A stretch of DNA of 64,000 bases from Chromobacterium amazonense (lineage in GTDB: Bacteria > Pseudomonadota > Gammaproteobacteria > Burkholderiales > Chromobacteriaceae), in contig NZ_MKCR01000003.1 in NCBI RefSeq assembly GCF_001855565.1, positions 62,001 through 126,000 of the forward strand. The letters are read 5' to 3'. Shown here in pieces: positions 33,724-43,530 of this stretch. The notes beneath the pieces are model-generated. The model did not search any database. It worked only from the letters and a program-made list of their open reading frames with translations, and was not told the origin of the DNA. Both the position numbers and the translations under genes were made by a program. Numbering within the stretch: the stretch's first letter is position 1; each line of letters starts with the position of its first letter.

Positions 33724-35025
33724 TTAAGCCAGCGACAGCCACAGGCCGGCCGTGGATGCGGTCATGAAGCCGGTCAGGATCGAAGCCAGCAGCGCGCGCA
33801 TGCCGATGTCGGCCAGCTCCTGCTGTCTTGACGGGGCCAACGCGCCGATGCCGGCCACGCAGATGCCCACCGAGGAAAAGTTGGAAAAGCTGGCCAGCGC
33901 GAAGGTGGAGATCATCACCGTGCTGGGCGACAGCGAGCCGGCCGCCTTCATCTTGGCCAGGTCCAGATAGGCGATGAACTCGTTCAGCACGATCTTCTGG
34001 CCCAGCAGGCTGCCGACGCCCAGCGTTTCATGCCAGCCTATGCCCATCAGGAAGGCGCAGACGCGGAAAGCCTGGCCGGCCAGATACTGCAGCGTCAGGC
34101 CGTCGAACATGCCGCCGGTGGCAGCGCGGATGGCGCCGTTGACGCCCAGCAGTTCGCCCAGGCCGTCCTTCACCACGTAATTGGCCAGTGCGATTAGCGA
34201 TACGATGGCCAGCAGAATGGTGGCCACGGCGGCGGCCATCTTCATGCCGTCCAGCGCGCCGGACACCACGGCGCTGACGAAGTTGCCGCCGGTCTTTTCC
34301 TGCTCGGCCGTGAGCTTGTTGCTGGAAATCTCCCCCGGGCTGGTTTCCGGGAACATGATCTTGCAGAAAGTGGCGGCGCCGGCCGCGTTCATACAGGAAG
34401 CGGTCAGCAGATAAGTGGCGAAGCGGGCCTGCTCGGCCGGATCCGTGCCGCCTAAAAAGGCCACATAAGCGGCCATCACGCCGCCGGACAGCGTAGACAT
34501 GCCGGCAATCATCATGCAGGCCAGCTCGGAGCGGGTCATATGTTGAATATAGGGGCGAGCGAGCAGCGGGGCCTCGGTCTGGCCCAGGAAGATATTGGCC
34601 GCCGTCACTACGCTCTCCGGGCCGGACAGGCGCAGGCTGCGCTTCATCAGCCAAGCCAGGCTGTTGACCACTTTCTGCAGGATGCCGAAGTGGTATAGCA
34701 AGGCGCTGAAGGCGGAGAAAAAGATGATGACCGGCAGCACGGTGAAGGCGAACAGGAAGCCGAGCTTGCCGCCTGGATGCGATAGATCGCCGAAAATGAA
34801 GCGCGCGCCGTCGCCGGAGAAGCTCAATACCTTGGCGAAGCCGCTGCCGAAAGCGGCAAAGGCGGCGTTGACCGCGGGCAGGTAGTTGATCGCCAGGAAC
34901 AGGCCGCTGGGAATGGCCAGGCCGATCAGCGCGGTGCGCCAGTGAATGGCGCGGCGATTGGTGGAGAAAGCGAAGGCTGTGCCGACAAGGAGCAGCATGC
35001 CGGCCAGGGCTTGTATGGTATTCAC
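33724..35025 (-). CDS. nupC: Concentrative nucleoside transporter (CNT family, NupC-like)
   Basis: A 433-residue inner-membrane symporter. The family signature appears as VVTAANIFLGQTEAPLLARPYI, and ELACMMIAGMSTLSGGVMAAYVAFLG, SNKLTAEQEK and SLLGQKIVLNEFIAYLDL follow. Gln and Glu in GQTEAP contact the nucleoside base in characterised homologues. It takes up nucleosides with protons or sodium. The gene stands alone, with a terminator hairpin after it. Confidence 0.92.
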   Translation of the reverse strand: MNTIQALAGMLLLVGTAFAFSTNRRAIHWRTALIGLAIPSGLFLAINYLPAVNAAFAAFGSGFAKVLSFSGDGARFIFGDLSHPGGKLGFLFAFTVLPVIIFFSAFSALLYHFGILQKVVNSLAWLMKRSLRLSGPESVVTAANIFLGQTEAPLLARPYIQHMTRSELACMMIAGMSTLSGGVMAAYVAFLGGTDPAEQARFATYLLTASCMNAAGAATFCKIMFPETSPGEISSNKLTAEQEKTGGNFVSAVVSGALDGMKMAAAVATILLAIVSLIALANYVVKDGLGELLGVNGAIRAATGGMFDGLTLQYLAGQAFRVCAFLMGIGWHETLGVGSLLGQKIVLNEFIAYLDLAKMKAAGSLSPSTVMISTFALASFSNFSSVGICVAGIGALAPSRQQELADIGMRALLASILTGFMTASTAGLWLSLA

Positions 35026-35095
35026 GGAGACGCCTTTAAAACTAGCAGGATAATGATTTGCTAATGCTTAAAGACGCGGCATTCTACAGCAAGAA

Positions 35096-35120
35096 ACCGC
35101 CGGCCATAAAGGGCGGCGGT
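35096..35120 (-). terminator. Weak terminator hairpin after ccoS
   Basis: The stem ACCGCCG / CGGCGGT (perfect 7 bp, 11-base loop) lies 38 bases beyond the ccoS stop. On the minus strand it is followed by TTCTTGC, a weak T-run. Confidence 0.45.
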
Positions 35121-35158
35121 CGATGGCGGCGCATTTTACCCGGATGGGTAGCGCATCG

Positions 35159-35326
35159 TCATTCCGGCTTGTCATCGCTATGTGGCGAGTCGTCGTCCAT
35201 CAGGATGCGGTGGGCCGGGCCTTCCATGTCGTCGAACTGGCCGGCGCGGGTGGCCCACCAGAAAATCGCGCCGATGACGAAGGCCAGCACCAGGCTGAGC
35301 GGAATGAGCAGATAAAGGCTTTCCAT
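35159..35326 (-). CDS. ccoS: cbb3-type cytochrome oxidase assembly protein CcoS
   Basis: A 55-residue protein with one transmembrane helix (YLLIPLSLVLAFVIGAIFWWATRAGQFDD) and a short acidic cytoplasmic tail. The pattern WWATRAGQFDDMEGPAHRILMDDD is diagnostic of CcoS. It helps insert the heme and copper cofactors into CcoN of cbb3 oxidase. Its ATG overlaps the ccoI stop codon as TGATG, so the two are translationally coupled. The structural genes ccoNOQP are not in this window. Confidence 0.93.
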   Translation of the reverse strand: MESLYLLIPLSLVLAFVIGAIFWWATRAGQFDDMEGPAHRILMDDDSPHSDDKPE

Positions 35327-37755
35327 CAAGGTTTCCGTTGGGTAAGGCGCAGGGCGTTGCCGACCACCAGCAGGGAGCTGAGCGCCATGCCCAGGCTGGC
35401 CAGCCACGGCGTGACATGGCCAGCGATGGCCAAGGGCAGCGCCACCACATTATACCCCGCCGCCCAAAGCAGGTTTTGCCGAATCACCGTCAGCGCCCGC
35501 CGACCCATGGCTATGGCCTGGTCTATCAGCAGCAGCTGGTCGGCGATCAACACCATGTCGCCGCTGGCGCGGGCGACATCGGTGCCGCCTCCCATGGCAA
35601 TGGAAACGTCGGCGCGCGCCAGCACCGGCGCGTCGTTGATGCCGTCGCCCACCATCAGCACGCGCCGGCCCTGGGTCTGCAGTTGGGAAACGAAGGCCAG
35701 TTTGTCCTCCGGCGCGGCGCGAGCGCGCCAATCTGCGATGCCCAGTTCTTCAGCCAAGCTGGCGACGGCGGTTTCGCCATCGCCGCTGAGCAGATGCACG
35801 GCCAGGCCGCGCGCGCGCAGCTTGCGCACCAGCGCGGCGGCATTCTCGCGGCAACTGTCGCCGATGGTGAAGCGGGCCTGTATCCCGTCACGATTGGCCA
35901 GCAACACCTGGCTGCAGTCTGGGTGCCAGTTTGTCTGTTCCGTTACCGGCTGGTTCAGCCAGGCGGCAATGAACGGCGCCGATCCCAATCGCCATTCCTC
36001 GCCGTCAATCCTCCCGGCGACGCCGTGCCCCGGATGATTGGCCGCGGATTGCAGCGTGGGCAGCGCGAGGCCCTCCGCCGCGGCGACGATGGCTTGCGCC
36101 AGCGGGTGTTCGGAAGCCTGTTCCAGCGCCGCGGCCAGCGCTAGGGCCTGCGCGTGGGGCAAGGGGCCTTGAGCGCCGCGCAGCCGCATCTGGCCGTGCG
36201 TCAGCGTGCCGGTCTTGTCGAACACCACGTCGGTGATTTTCGCCATCGCCTCCAAGGCATGGCCGCGCGTGGTGAGCACGCCTTGCGCGGCGAGGTTGCC
36301 GCTGGCGGCGGTCAAGGCTGCCGGGGTGGCCAGCGACAGCGCGCAGGGGCAGGAGATCACCAGCACCGCCACCATGATCCACAGCGCCCTATCCGGATCG
36401 ACGGCATGCCAGCCGAGATAGGTGGCCGCCGAGGCCAATAGCAGCAGCGCGACGAACCAGCTGGCGAAACGGTCCGCCAGCACCGCCAGTCTGGGTTTTT
36501 CGGACAGAGCCTTGTCCAGCAAGCGCACGATGCCAGCCAGCCGAGTGGCGGGGCCGACCTGCTCCACTCGCATCACCAGCGGGCTGGCGGTGTTGACGCT
36601 GCCGGCGATCAGCGTGTCGCCGGCGTGCTTGGCGATGGGCCGGCTTTCGCCGGTCAGCAGCGATTCATTGCTGGCGCTCTCGCCGTCCAGCACAATGCCG
36701 TCGGCCGGGATGGTTTCGCCGGGTTTGATCAGGATGACGTCGCCGGGGCGCAGGCTGGCGACGGTGGCCTCGCGGCTGTCGCGGCTGTCTGGCCAGTTCG
36801 CCAGGCGGTGGGCGAAGGCCGGCACCAGCTTGACCAGGCTTTCGCTGGCGGCGCCGGCCTTGCGCCGGGCGATGCCTTCCAGATAGCGGCCGCCAAGCAG
36901 CAGAAACACGAACATCGACACCGAGTCGAAATAGATGCCGTGCTCGTACTTGTGGATCAGCGCCCAGAGGCTGGCGAGGAATGCCGTGACAATGCCGATG
37001 GTGACCGGGGTGTCCATGCCGACGCGGCCGGTTTTCAGGTCGCGCCAGGTGTTGCGGTAAAACGGCAGGGCCGAATACAGCAGCACCGGCAAGGTCAAGA
37101 TAAAGCTGGCCCAGTGCAGCAGCCAGAGGAAGTCCGGCGCGATGTCGCCGTCCGGCGCCAGGTAGACCGGCACCGCGTACATCATCACCTGCATCATCGA
37201 TAGTCCGGCCACCCACAGCCGGGTCAAGGCCTGCTTGCGTTCTTTCTGCTGCAGTTTCTCCTGGCGCTCGGCGTCGTAGGGATGGGCGCGATAGCCTATG
37301 TCCGCCACCGCCTGCAAAATGGCCGACAGCTGGATGCGGCTGTTGTCCCAACGCACGCGGGCGCGCTGAGTGCTGTAATTGATGTCTACCGCCAGCACGC
37401 CGGGCAATCGGCGCAGATGCTGCTCGTTCAGCCAGATGCAGGCGGCGCAGGTGATGCCTTCCAGCATCAGCGCCGCTTCGCGCTCCTCGCCATTGCCCCG
37501 GTGGACGAAGCTTTGTTGCAGCTCTTCCGCGTCATACAGCTTGATCTGCTCCAGCACGGCGGACGGCAGCGCCTCGGCGCGGGCCGCTCCCTCGGTCCGG
37601 TGCTGGTAGTAGTCGGCCAGGCCGGACTGGATGATGGTGTTGGCCACCGCCTGGCAGCCGGCGCAACAGGCCGCCTCTTCTTGCTGGCGGTAGCGGATGG
37701 GGAAGCGGGCGCCGGCGGGGACGGGCAGGCCGCAATGGAAACAGTTCTCGCTCAT
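35326..37755 (-). CDS. ccoI: Copper-translocating P1B-type ATPase CcoI (FixI)
   Basis: An 809-residue ATPase. The N-terminus has a cysteine cluster (C5, C8 and C30, C31, C34) and a heavy-metal-binding domain with GITCAAC (C103, C106). The membrane metal site is the CPC of VISCPCALSLATPAALTAA. The phosphorylation motif is DKTGTLTHGQ and the hinge motif GDGINDAPVLARA. It delivers copper for the binuclear centre of the cbb3 oxidase, not for detoxification. The architecture and the coupled ccoS identify it as CcoI/FixI rather than CopA. Confidence 0.94.
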   Translation of the reverse strand: MSENCFHCGLPVPAGARFPIRYRQQEEAACCAGCQAVANTIIQSGLADYYQHRTEGAARAEALPSAVLEQIKLYDAEELQQSFVHRGNGEEREAALMLEGITCAACIWLNEQHLRRLPGVLAVDINYSTQRARVRWDNSRIQLSAILQAVADIGYRAHPYDAERQEKLQQKERKQALTRLWVAGLSMMQVMMYAVPVYLAPDGDIAPDFLWLLHWASFILTLPVLLYSALPFYRNTWRDLKTGRVGMDTPVTIGIVTAFLASLWALIHKYEHGIYFDSVSMFVFLLLGGRYLEGIARRKAGAASESLVKLVPAFAHRLANWPDSRDSREATVASLRPGDVILIKPGETIPADGIVLDGESASNESLLTGESRPIAKHAGDTLIAGSVNTASPLVMRVEQVGPATRLAGIVRLLDKALSEKPRLAVLADRFASWFVALLLLASAATYLGWHAVDPDRALWIMVAVLVISCPCALSLATPAALTAASGNLAAQGVLTTRGHALEAMAKITDVVFDKTGTLTHGQMRLRGAQGPLPHAQALALAAALEQASEHPLAQAIVAAAEGLALPTLQSAANHPGHGVAGRIDGEEWRLGSAPFIAAWLNQPVTEQTNWHPDCSQVLLANRDGIQARFTIGDSCRENAAALVRKLRARGLAVHLLSGDGETAVASLAEELGIADWRARAAPEDKLAFVSQLQTQGRRVLMVGDGINDAPVLARADVSIAMGGGTDVARASGDMVLIADQLLLIDQAIAMGRRALTVIRQNLLWAAGYNVVALPLAIAGHVTPWLASLGMALSSLLVVGNALRLTQRKP

Positions 37756-37890
37756 GACGAGGGATTGTAATCAATGCTGGCCCGGATTGCTTGATCCAGC
37801 TCATAGGCTGTCCAGTCGCGGCGCTTGCATTGTCCGGCATTGGCCGCATTTGTCCGTCATTGAGCGCAAGCTAGCGAAAGGATGGGAATC

Positions 37891-38886
37891 ATGATGCAGG
37901 CAGTTGTGCAGCGCACGCCCGGCGGCGTGGAAACGATGGATATAGGCGAGTGGCCGCGCCCGCAATTGGCCGCGGGCAAGTTGCTGGTGCGGGTGATGGC
38001 TGCCGGAGTCAACCGCGCCGACCTGGTGCAGCGCGAAGGCCGCTATCCGCCGCCGCCTGGCGCCAGCCCGCTGATGGGCCTGGAAGTGGCAGGCTGGGTG
38101 GAAGAGGCGGCGGACGGTTCGGCGTTCCAGCCGGGCGACGCGGTATTCGGCCTGGTGGAGGGCGGCGGCTATGCCGAGTACGTGCTGATGGAGGAGGCTT
38201 TGGCCATCGCCAAGCCGGACGAATTGTCCTGGGTCGAGGCCGCCAGTCTGCCGGAGGCCTGGATGACGGCCTGGTTCAATCTGGTAGAAAAGGCCCAGTT
38301 GCAAGCCGGCGAGCGCGTATTGGTCCATGCCGGCGCCAGCGGCGTCGGCGCGGCGGCGATCCAACTGGCTGGCATGCTGGGGGCGGAGGCGTTCGCCAGC
38401 GCGGGCAGCGAGCAAAAGCTGGCGTTCTGCCGCGAGATGGGCGCGCGGCAAGCCTTCAACTATCGCGAAACGGCGGCGTTTGGCGATCTGGTCAAAAGCT
38501 GGGGCGGGGCGGATGTGGCGCTGGACCCGGTGGGCGCCAGCTATCTGGCGGAGAACCTGCAGGCGCTGAATCCGGATGGCCGTTTAGTGAACATCGGCCT
38601 GATGGGCGGCTTGAAGGCGGAGCTGGATTTCGGCCGGCTGCTGATGAAGCGGCTCAGCTTGATAGGCTCCACGTTGCGGCCACAGCCCTTGGCGGTGAAG
38701 GCCCGGCTGGCGGCGGCGCTGCGCGAGCGCATTCTGCCGGCGATTCTCGACGGCCGGCTGCGCGCCGTGGTGGACAGCAGCTATCCCTGGACCCAGGTGG
38801 CGGACGCGCATCAGTATATGGCGGAAAACCGCAACCTGGGCAAGGTGGTGCTGACGATGTTTCCCGCCCAGGCCGGGGAGGCCTGA
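37891..38886 (+). CDS. NAD(P)H:quinone oxidoreductase, zinc-independent MDR (PIG3-like)
   Basis: A 331-residue medium-chain dehydrogenase/reductase. The substrate domain has MAAGVNRADLVQREGRYPPPPGAS and MGLEVAGWVEE. The Rossmann part has VLVHAGASGVGAAAIQLAGMLGAEAFAS (about 140-168). Zinc ligands of alcohol dehydrogenases are absent, which fits quinone reductases of the PIG3 type. The start is one of two adjacent ATGs after AAGGATGGGA; three codons earlier is possible. Substrate and physiological electron acceptor are unknown. It converges on the minus-strand gene that follows. Confidence 0.88.
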   Translation: MMQAVVQRTPGGVETMDIGEWPRPQLAAGKLLVRVMAAGVNRADLVQREGRYPPPPGASPLMGLEVAGWVEEAADGSAFQPGDAVFGLVEGGGYAEYVLMEEALAIAKPDELSWVEAASLPEAWMTAWFNLVEKAQLQAGERVLVHAGASGVGAAAIQLAGMLGAEAFASAGSEQKLAFCREMGARQAFNYRETAAFGDLVKSWGGADVALDPVGASYLAENLQALNPDGRLVNIGLMGGLKAELDFGRLLMKRLSLIGSTLRPQPLAVKARLAAALRERILPAILDGRLRAVVDSSYPWTQVADAHQYMAENRNLGKVVLTMFPAQAGEA

Positions 38887-38897
38887 GCGGGTATGGC

Positions 38898-40214
38898 TTA
38901 GCCGTGGGCCTGGTTCAGTTGGCGGGCGATGATGTCGTGGTTCAGCCATAGCACCGGGGCGGCCGGCTGCGCGGCTTCGCCGAACATCAGCGCGCCGCTG
39001 GCTTCGATCACCAGGCTGCTGAGGTGGTCGGTGATCAGCGCCTTGGGATCGCGGTGCATGGCGACGATGGATTCGGAAGCGCCTATCATCACTTCCGCCA
39101 GTTCCGGGCTGTTCGGCATGGGCCAGGCCGCGAAATCGCGGAAGCCGCGCATCACTTCGTCATTATTCAGCGCGTCAAGCTTGCCCAGCACATCCTCCAG
39201 CGCGCAGCCGTCCTGCAGCAAGGCGGCGCAGGCCTGCCATTGCGCGTCCGCCCAAGCGCCGGCTTGCTCGCGCTTCAAGGCGCGCAGCAGCGCCAGCAGC
39301 GGCAGCTCCACGCCGACGAAGATGTCGGATGAATTGGTGCGGATTTCCGGACAATTGAACACCGTGGCTTTGACGCCGTTTTGCCAGGCCGCGCGGGCGA
39401 TGTTTTCCAGCCGCATCTTGGCGTAGCCCTGGGTGTAGTTGGTGTAGGTCTGCCACTGGTATTCGCCGTTGATCAGAATCTCGGTGCCATGATAGCCGTA
39501 GGCGGTATAGCGCACTTGGCCGCCGGAGGATTCCAGTCGCTGGCGCAGCGTGGCGCTGCCGTCTATAAGGTGCTGGAAAGTGTTGGCGGTGACTTCGTCG
39601 AAGTTCTGCAGAATCAGCTTGCCTAGGTCGCTGCCCAGCAGCGCTTCGGTGGACAGGAAGCGCTCGCCGCGGCCTTTGTAGACGCGGTTGGCGATGGCGA
39701 GGAATACCTTGGCCTTGGGAATGCCGCCCGCCATGGTGTGGGCGAAGAATACATTGCGGCCATCGGCTATCATGCCGTCCAGCTGCGCCATGGCTTGCGC
39801 CACGCTGGTTTGGAAACGCGCGACGCCAATCTGGCGGCATTTCTCGATATGTTCCCAGTCCAGCTTGTCTTCCTGCCAGGTTTTCAGGCTCAGCGCGCCC
39901 AGCAATTGGGTGGGCGTCGCTTCGCCTGCCGGCGCATCCTGGTCGAAACCGGCCATCAGCGGCACATTGATGATCTTGCCGCCCAGATTGGCTTCCGCTT
40001 CCGCCAGCTCTTGTTCGTTCAGCGGGCGCAGCTGGTTATTCTCGTCGCGGCGGCCCACGGTCATGCCGATGATTTCCATGCCGGCCTTGCGCGCCTCGTT
40101 GATCAGGCCGTTGGCGTAGCCGCGGCCGAATAATTCGCCGAACAGGACGAATACGTCGCCGGGACGGAAGAGGGTGTGTTGCGGGAGTGTGCGCAGGGCG
40201 GTGGCTTCGGTCAT
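38898..40214 (-). CDS. Possible FabMG-family enoyl-ACP reductase-like protein
   Basis: A 438-residue cytoplasmic protein without signal peptide or membrane helices. The N-terminus FRPGDVFVLFGELFGRGYANGLINEARKAGMEIIGMTVGRR looks like the first strand-loop-helix of a Rossmann-type nucleotide-binding fold. Later blocks are FAHTMAGGIPKAKVFLAIANRV, TAYGYHGTEILINGEYQWQTYTNYTQGYAKMRLENIA and TVFNCPEIRTNSSDIFVGVELPL. From memory these resemble proteins labelled FabMG-family enoyl-ACP reductases, but I could not check this. The start follows AGGAAAG on the minus strand. It stands alone, with no fatty-acid genes around it. Confidence 0.6.
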   Translation of the reverse strand: MTEATALRTLPQHTLFRPGDVFVLFGELFGRGYANGLINEARKAGMEIIGMTVGRRDENNQLRPLNEQELAEAEANLGGKIINVPLMAGFDQDAPAGEATPTQLLGALSLKTWQEDKLDWEHIEKCRQIGVARFQTSVAQAMAQLDGMIADGRNVFFAHTMAGGIPKAKVFLAIANRVYKGRGERFLSTEALLGSDLGKLILQNFDEVTANTFQHLIDGSATLRQRLESSGGQVRYTAYGYHGTEILINGEYQWQTYTNYTQGYAKMRLENIARAAWQNGVKATVFNCPEIRTNSSDIFVGVELPLLALLRALKREQAGAWADAQWQACAALLQDGCALEDVLGKLDALNNDEVMRGFRDFAAWPMPNSPELAEVMIGASESIVAMHRDPKALITDHLSSLVIEASGALMFGEAAQPAAPVLWLNHDIIARQLNQAHG

Positions 40215-40371
40215 GTGATCGATCTTTCCTGATGAATGGCGACTTGCCGCGCTCGTGGCGGGCATGTTGCGAGTGTTTTAGTGTGATTGCTCGAAAATGG
40301 CGTGCATGATACCCGAAACGGCTTCTCATGCGCGCCATTTCGACGCGGCGGCGGGCTCTGCCGCCGGCCTG

Positions 40372-41244
40372 TCACGCTTGCAGCGGCGACAGCGCCTCGA
40401 TCAGCGCCACTTCCTGGGCGTAGCTCAGATTCTTCAGCTTGCCGAGCAAGGCCTCGCTGTTGATCTGGAACTGCTGATCCAGCTCGTCGTCGATGATGCG
40501 GGCCTCCACCGCCAGCCACACGCCGCGGCAGGAGGCCGCGCTGTCGAAGTGGATGCCGGCGATGACGCCGGCGATCAGGCGCAGTTCGTCGTCGCTGAAC
40601 AGGCGCGACAGCAGCGCTTGCTCGCGGCGGACGATTTCGGCGTAGCGGTCGCAGATCTGCTGCACGCGGTCGGCGTCGCCGTAGTGGGCCGGCTCCTCGT
40701 GCGCCGGCGCCGCCCCGCCGTGATGGAACCAGGCCTCGATCAACGGACGCAGCTGCGGCAAGTCCTCATGCCAGACGCGGGCCAGCGCCTCGCGGAATTC
40801 TGCGCGGTCGGTGAAGGACAGCTCGTCGAAGGGCATGGCCGGCAGCACGTTTTCATCCAGCGTGCGCTTGCCCACCCAGATGCGGCCCTCATCGTCCAGC
40901 CGGGCTTCTCCGCGCCAGACGGCCTGTTCTTCGGTAGCCAGATTGTCGACGTGGATTTCCACATACGGCAGCGGCGCGTTCTGCCCCTCGTCCTCGGTGA
41001 CGAAGCGCAGGGTGATGTCGAACAGGCCGTGCTTCAATACTTCCAATAGTTGCAGGCCGCCGGCGTGGCCGGCCAGGATGTAGCGATCGTCGTTTTCATA
41101 AACGGCCACTTCTTCGGGCTGGGCGGCCGGATGGATCAGCTTGGCGCGCAGCGCGTCGGCCAGCTCGTTGGCGTCGTTATGGTGGATGTCGAAGCCGGTG
41201 CGGTAGGCTTCGCGCTCATGCCACAGCGCGTTCCAGTCGTACAT
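40372..41244 (-). CDS. Conserved-looking protein of unknown function
   Basis: A 290-residue protein that I do not recognise. It is strongly acidic, without signal peptide or transmembrane segments, and looks cytoplasmic. The N-terminal half seems to be alpha/beta (TGFDIHHNDANELADALRAK, YILAGHAGGLQLLEVLKHGLFDITLRF, PYVEIHVDNLATEE). The C-terminal half is mainly helical (DRYAEIVRREQALLSRLFSDDELRLIAGVI, INSEALLGKLKNLSYAQEVALIEAL). Codon usage is like that of the neighbours, which argues for a real gene. It lies between the FabMG-like gene and typA, alone on its strand. Confidence 0.7.
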   Translation of the reverse strand: MYDWNALWHEREAYRTGFDIHHNDANELADALRAKLIHPAAQPEEVAVYENDDRYILAGHAGGLQLLEVLKHGLFDITLRFVTEDEGQNAPLPYVEIHVDNLATEEQAVWRGEARLDDEGRIWVGKRTLDENVLPAMPFDELSFTDRAEFREALARVWHEDLPQLRPLIEAWFHHGGAAPAHEEPAHYGDADRVQQICDRYAEIVRREQALLSRLFSDDELRLIAGVIAGIHFDSAASCRGVWLAVEARIIDDELDQQFQINSEALLGKLKNLSYAQEVALIEALSPLQA

Positions 41245-41416
41245 GTCGGGAGTCCTTGGTGTTGCCGGATGGGCGGCAGTGTAGCGCCAAAAGCCGGTGG
41301 CGACGAGTCGGCCGAGCTTTCGGCCTCAAGTTTTTGCCGCCGCCGTTTATTAATGGAGAAACTATAAAACTATCATTTGTTTTTACCGAAATTTTCTTGG
41401 GGCTGGGCTAGCATGC

Positions 41417-41422
41417 TATAAT
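41417..41422 (+). promoter_or_regulatory. Candidate -10 element of the typA promoter
   Basis: A perfect TATAAT lies 45 bases before the typA start codon. The best -35 candidate at 17-bp spacing is TTCTTG (41394-41399), which is weak. The surrounding AT-rich stretch from 41355 supports a promoter here. Confidence 0.55.
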
Positions 41423-41466
41423 CTTTCGATTTTTCTGTTTTCAGAATTCCAGCCGAAACGCTAAAC

Positions 41467-43284
<1,818 letters not shown>

Positions 43285-43306
43285 TCCAGATTGATGGATC
43301 GGCATG

Positions 43307-43337
43307 AAACAAACCCCGCGCCAGCGGGGTTTGTTTT
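43307..43337 (+). terminator. Intrinsic terminator of typA
   Basis: The hairpin AAACCCCGC / GCGGGGTTT (loop GCCA) is flanked by A-rich and T-rich arms (AAAC upstream, GTTTT downstream). It could also work in reverse. Confidence 0.9.
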
Positions 43338-43390
43338 GGGCGCCGCCTTTGCGCCAATCGGCGTATGTTCACGGCTGAAATCACAATATA

Positions 43391-43404
43391 TTGATCGATG
43401 GCAA
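43391..43404 (+). promoter_or_regulatory. ANR/FNR-like binding site upstream of nrdDG
   Basis: TTGATCGATGGCAA matches the FNR/ANR consensus TTGAT-N4-ATCAA at 8 of the 10 defined bases. An AT-rich -10-like element (GAATAA at 43423-43428) lies so that the centre of the box would be near -40, the class II position for FNR-type activators. This fits anaerobic induction of nrdD. Confidence 0.65.
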
Positions 43405-43530
43405 ACTCCTATCCCATATTTTGAATAAAAAGCCGGGCAGCGCCTGGTGAATTTCGCCACAATAACGTCCGTTGCGGAGCCGGCGCGCGCCAGCTCCGCT
43501 TTCCGACGATAGAACTGTGGAGGGGCGACG

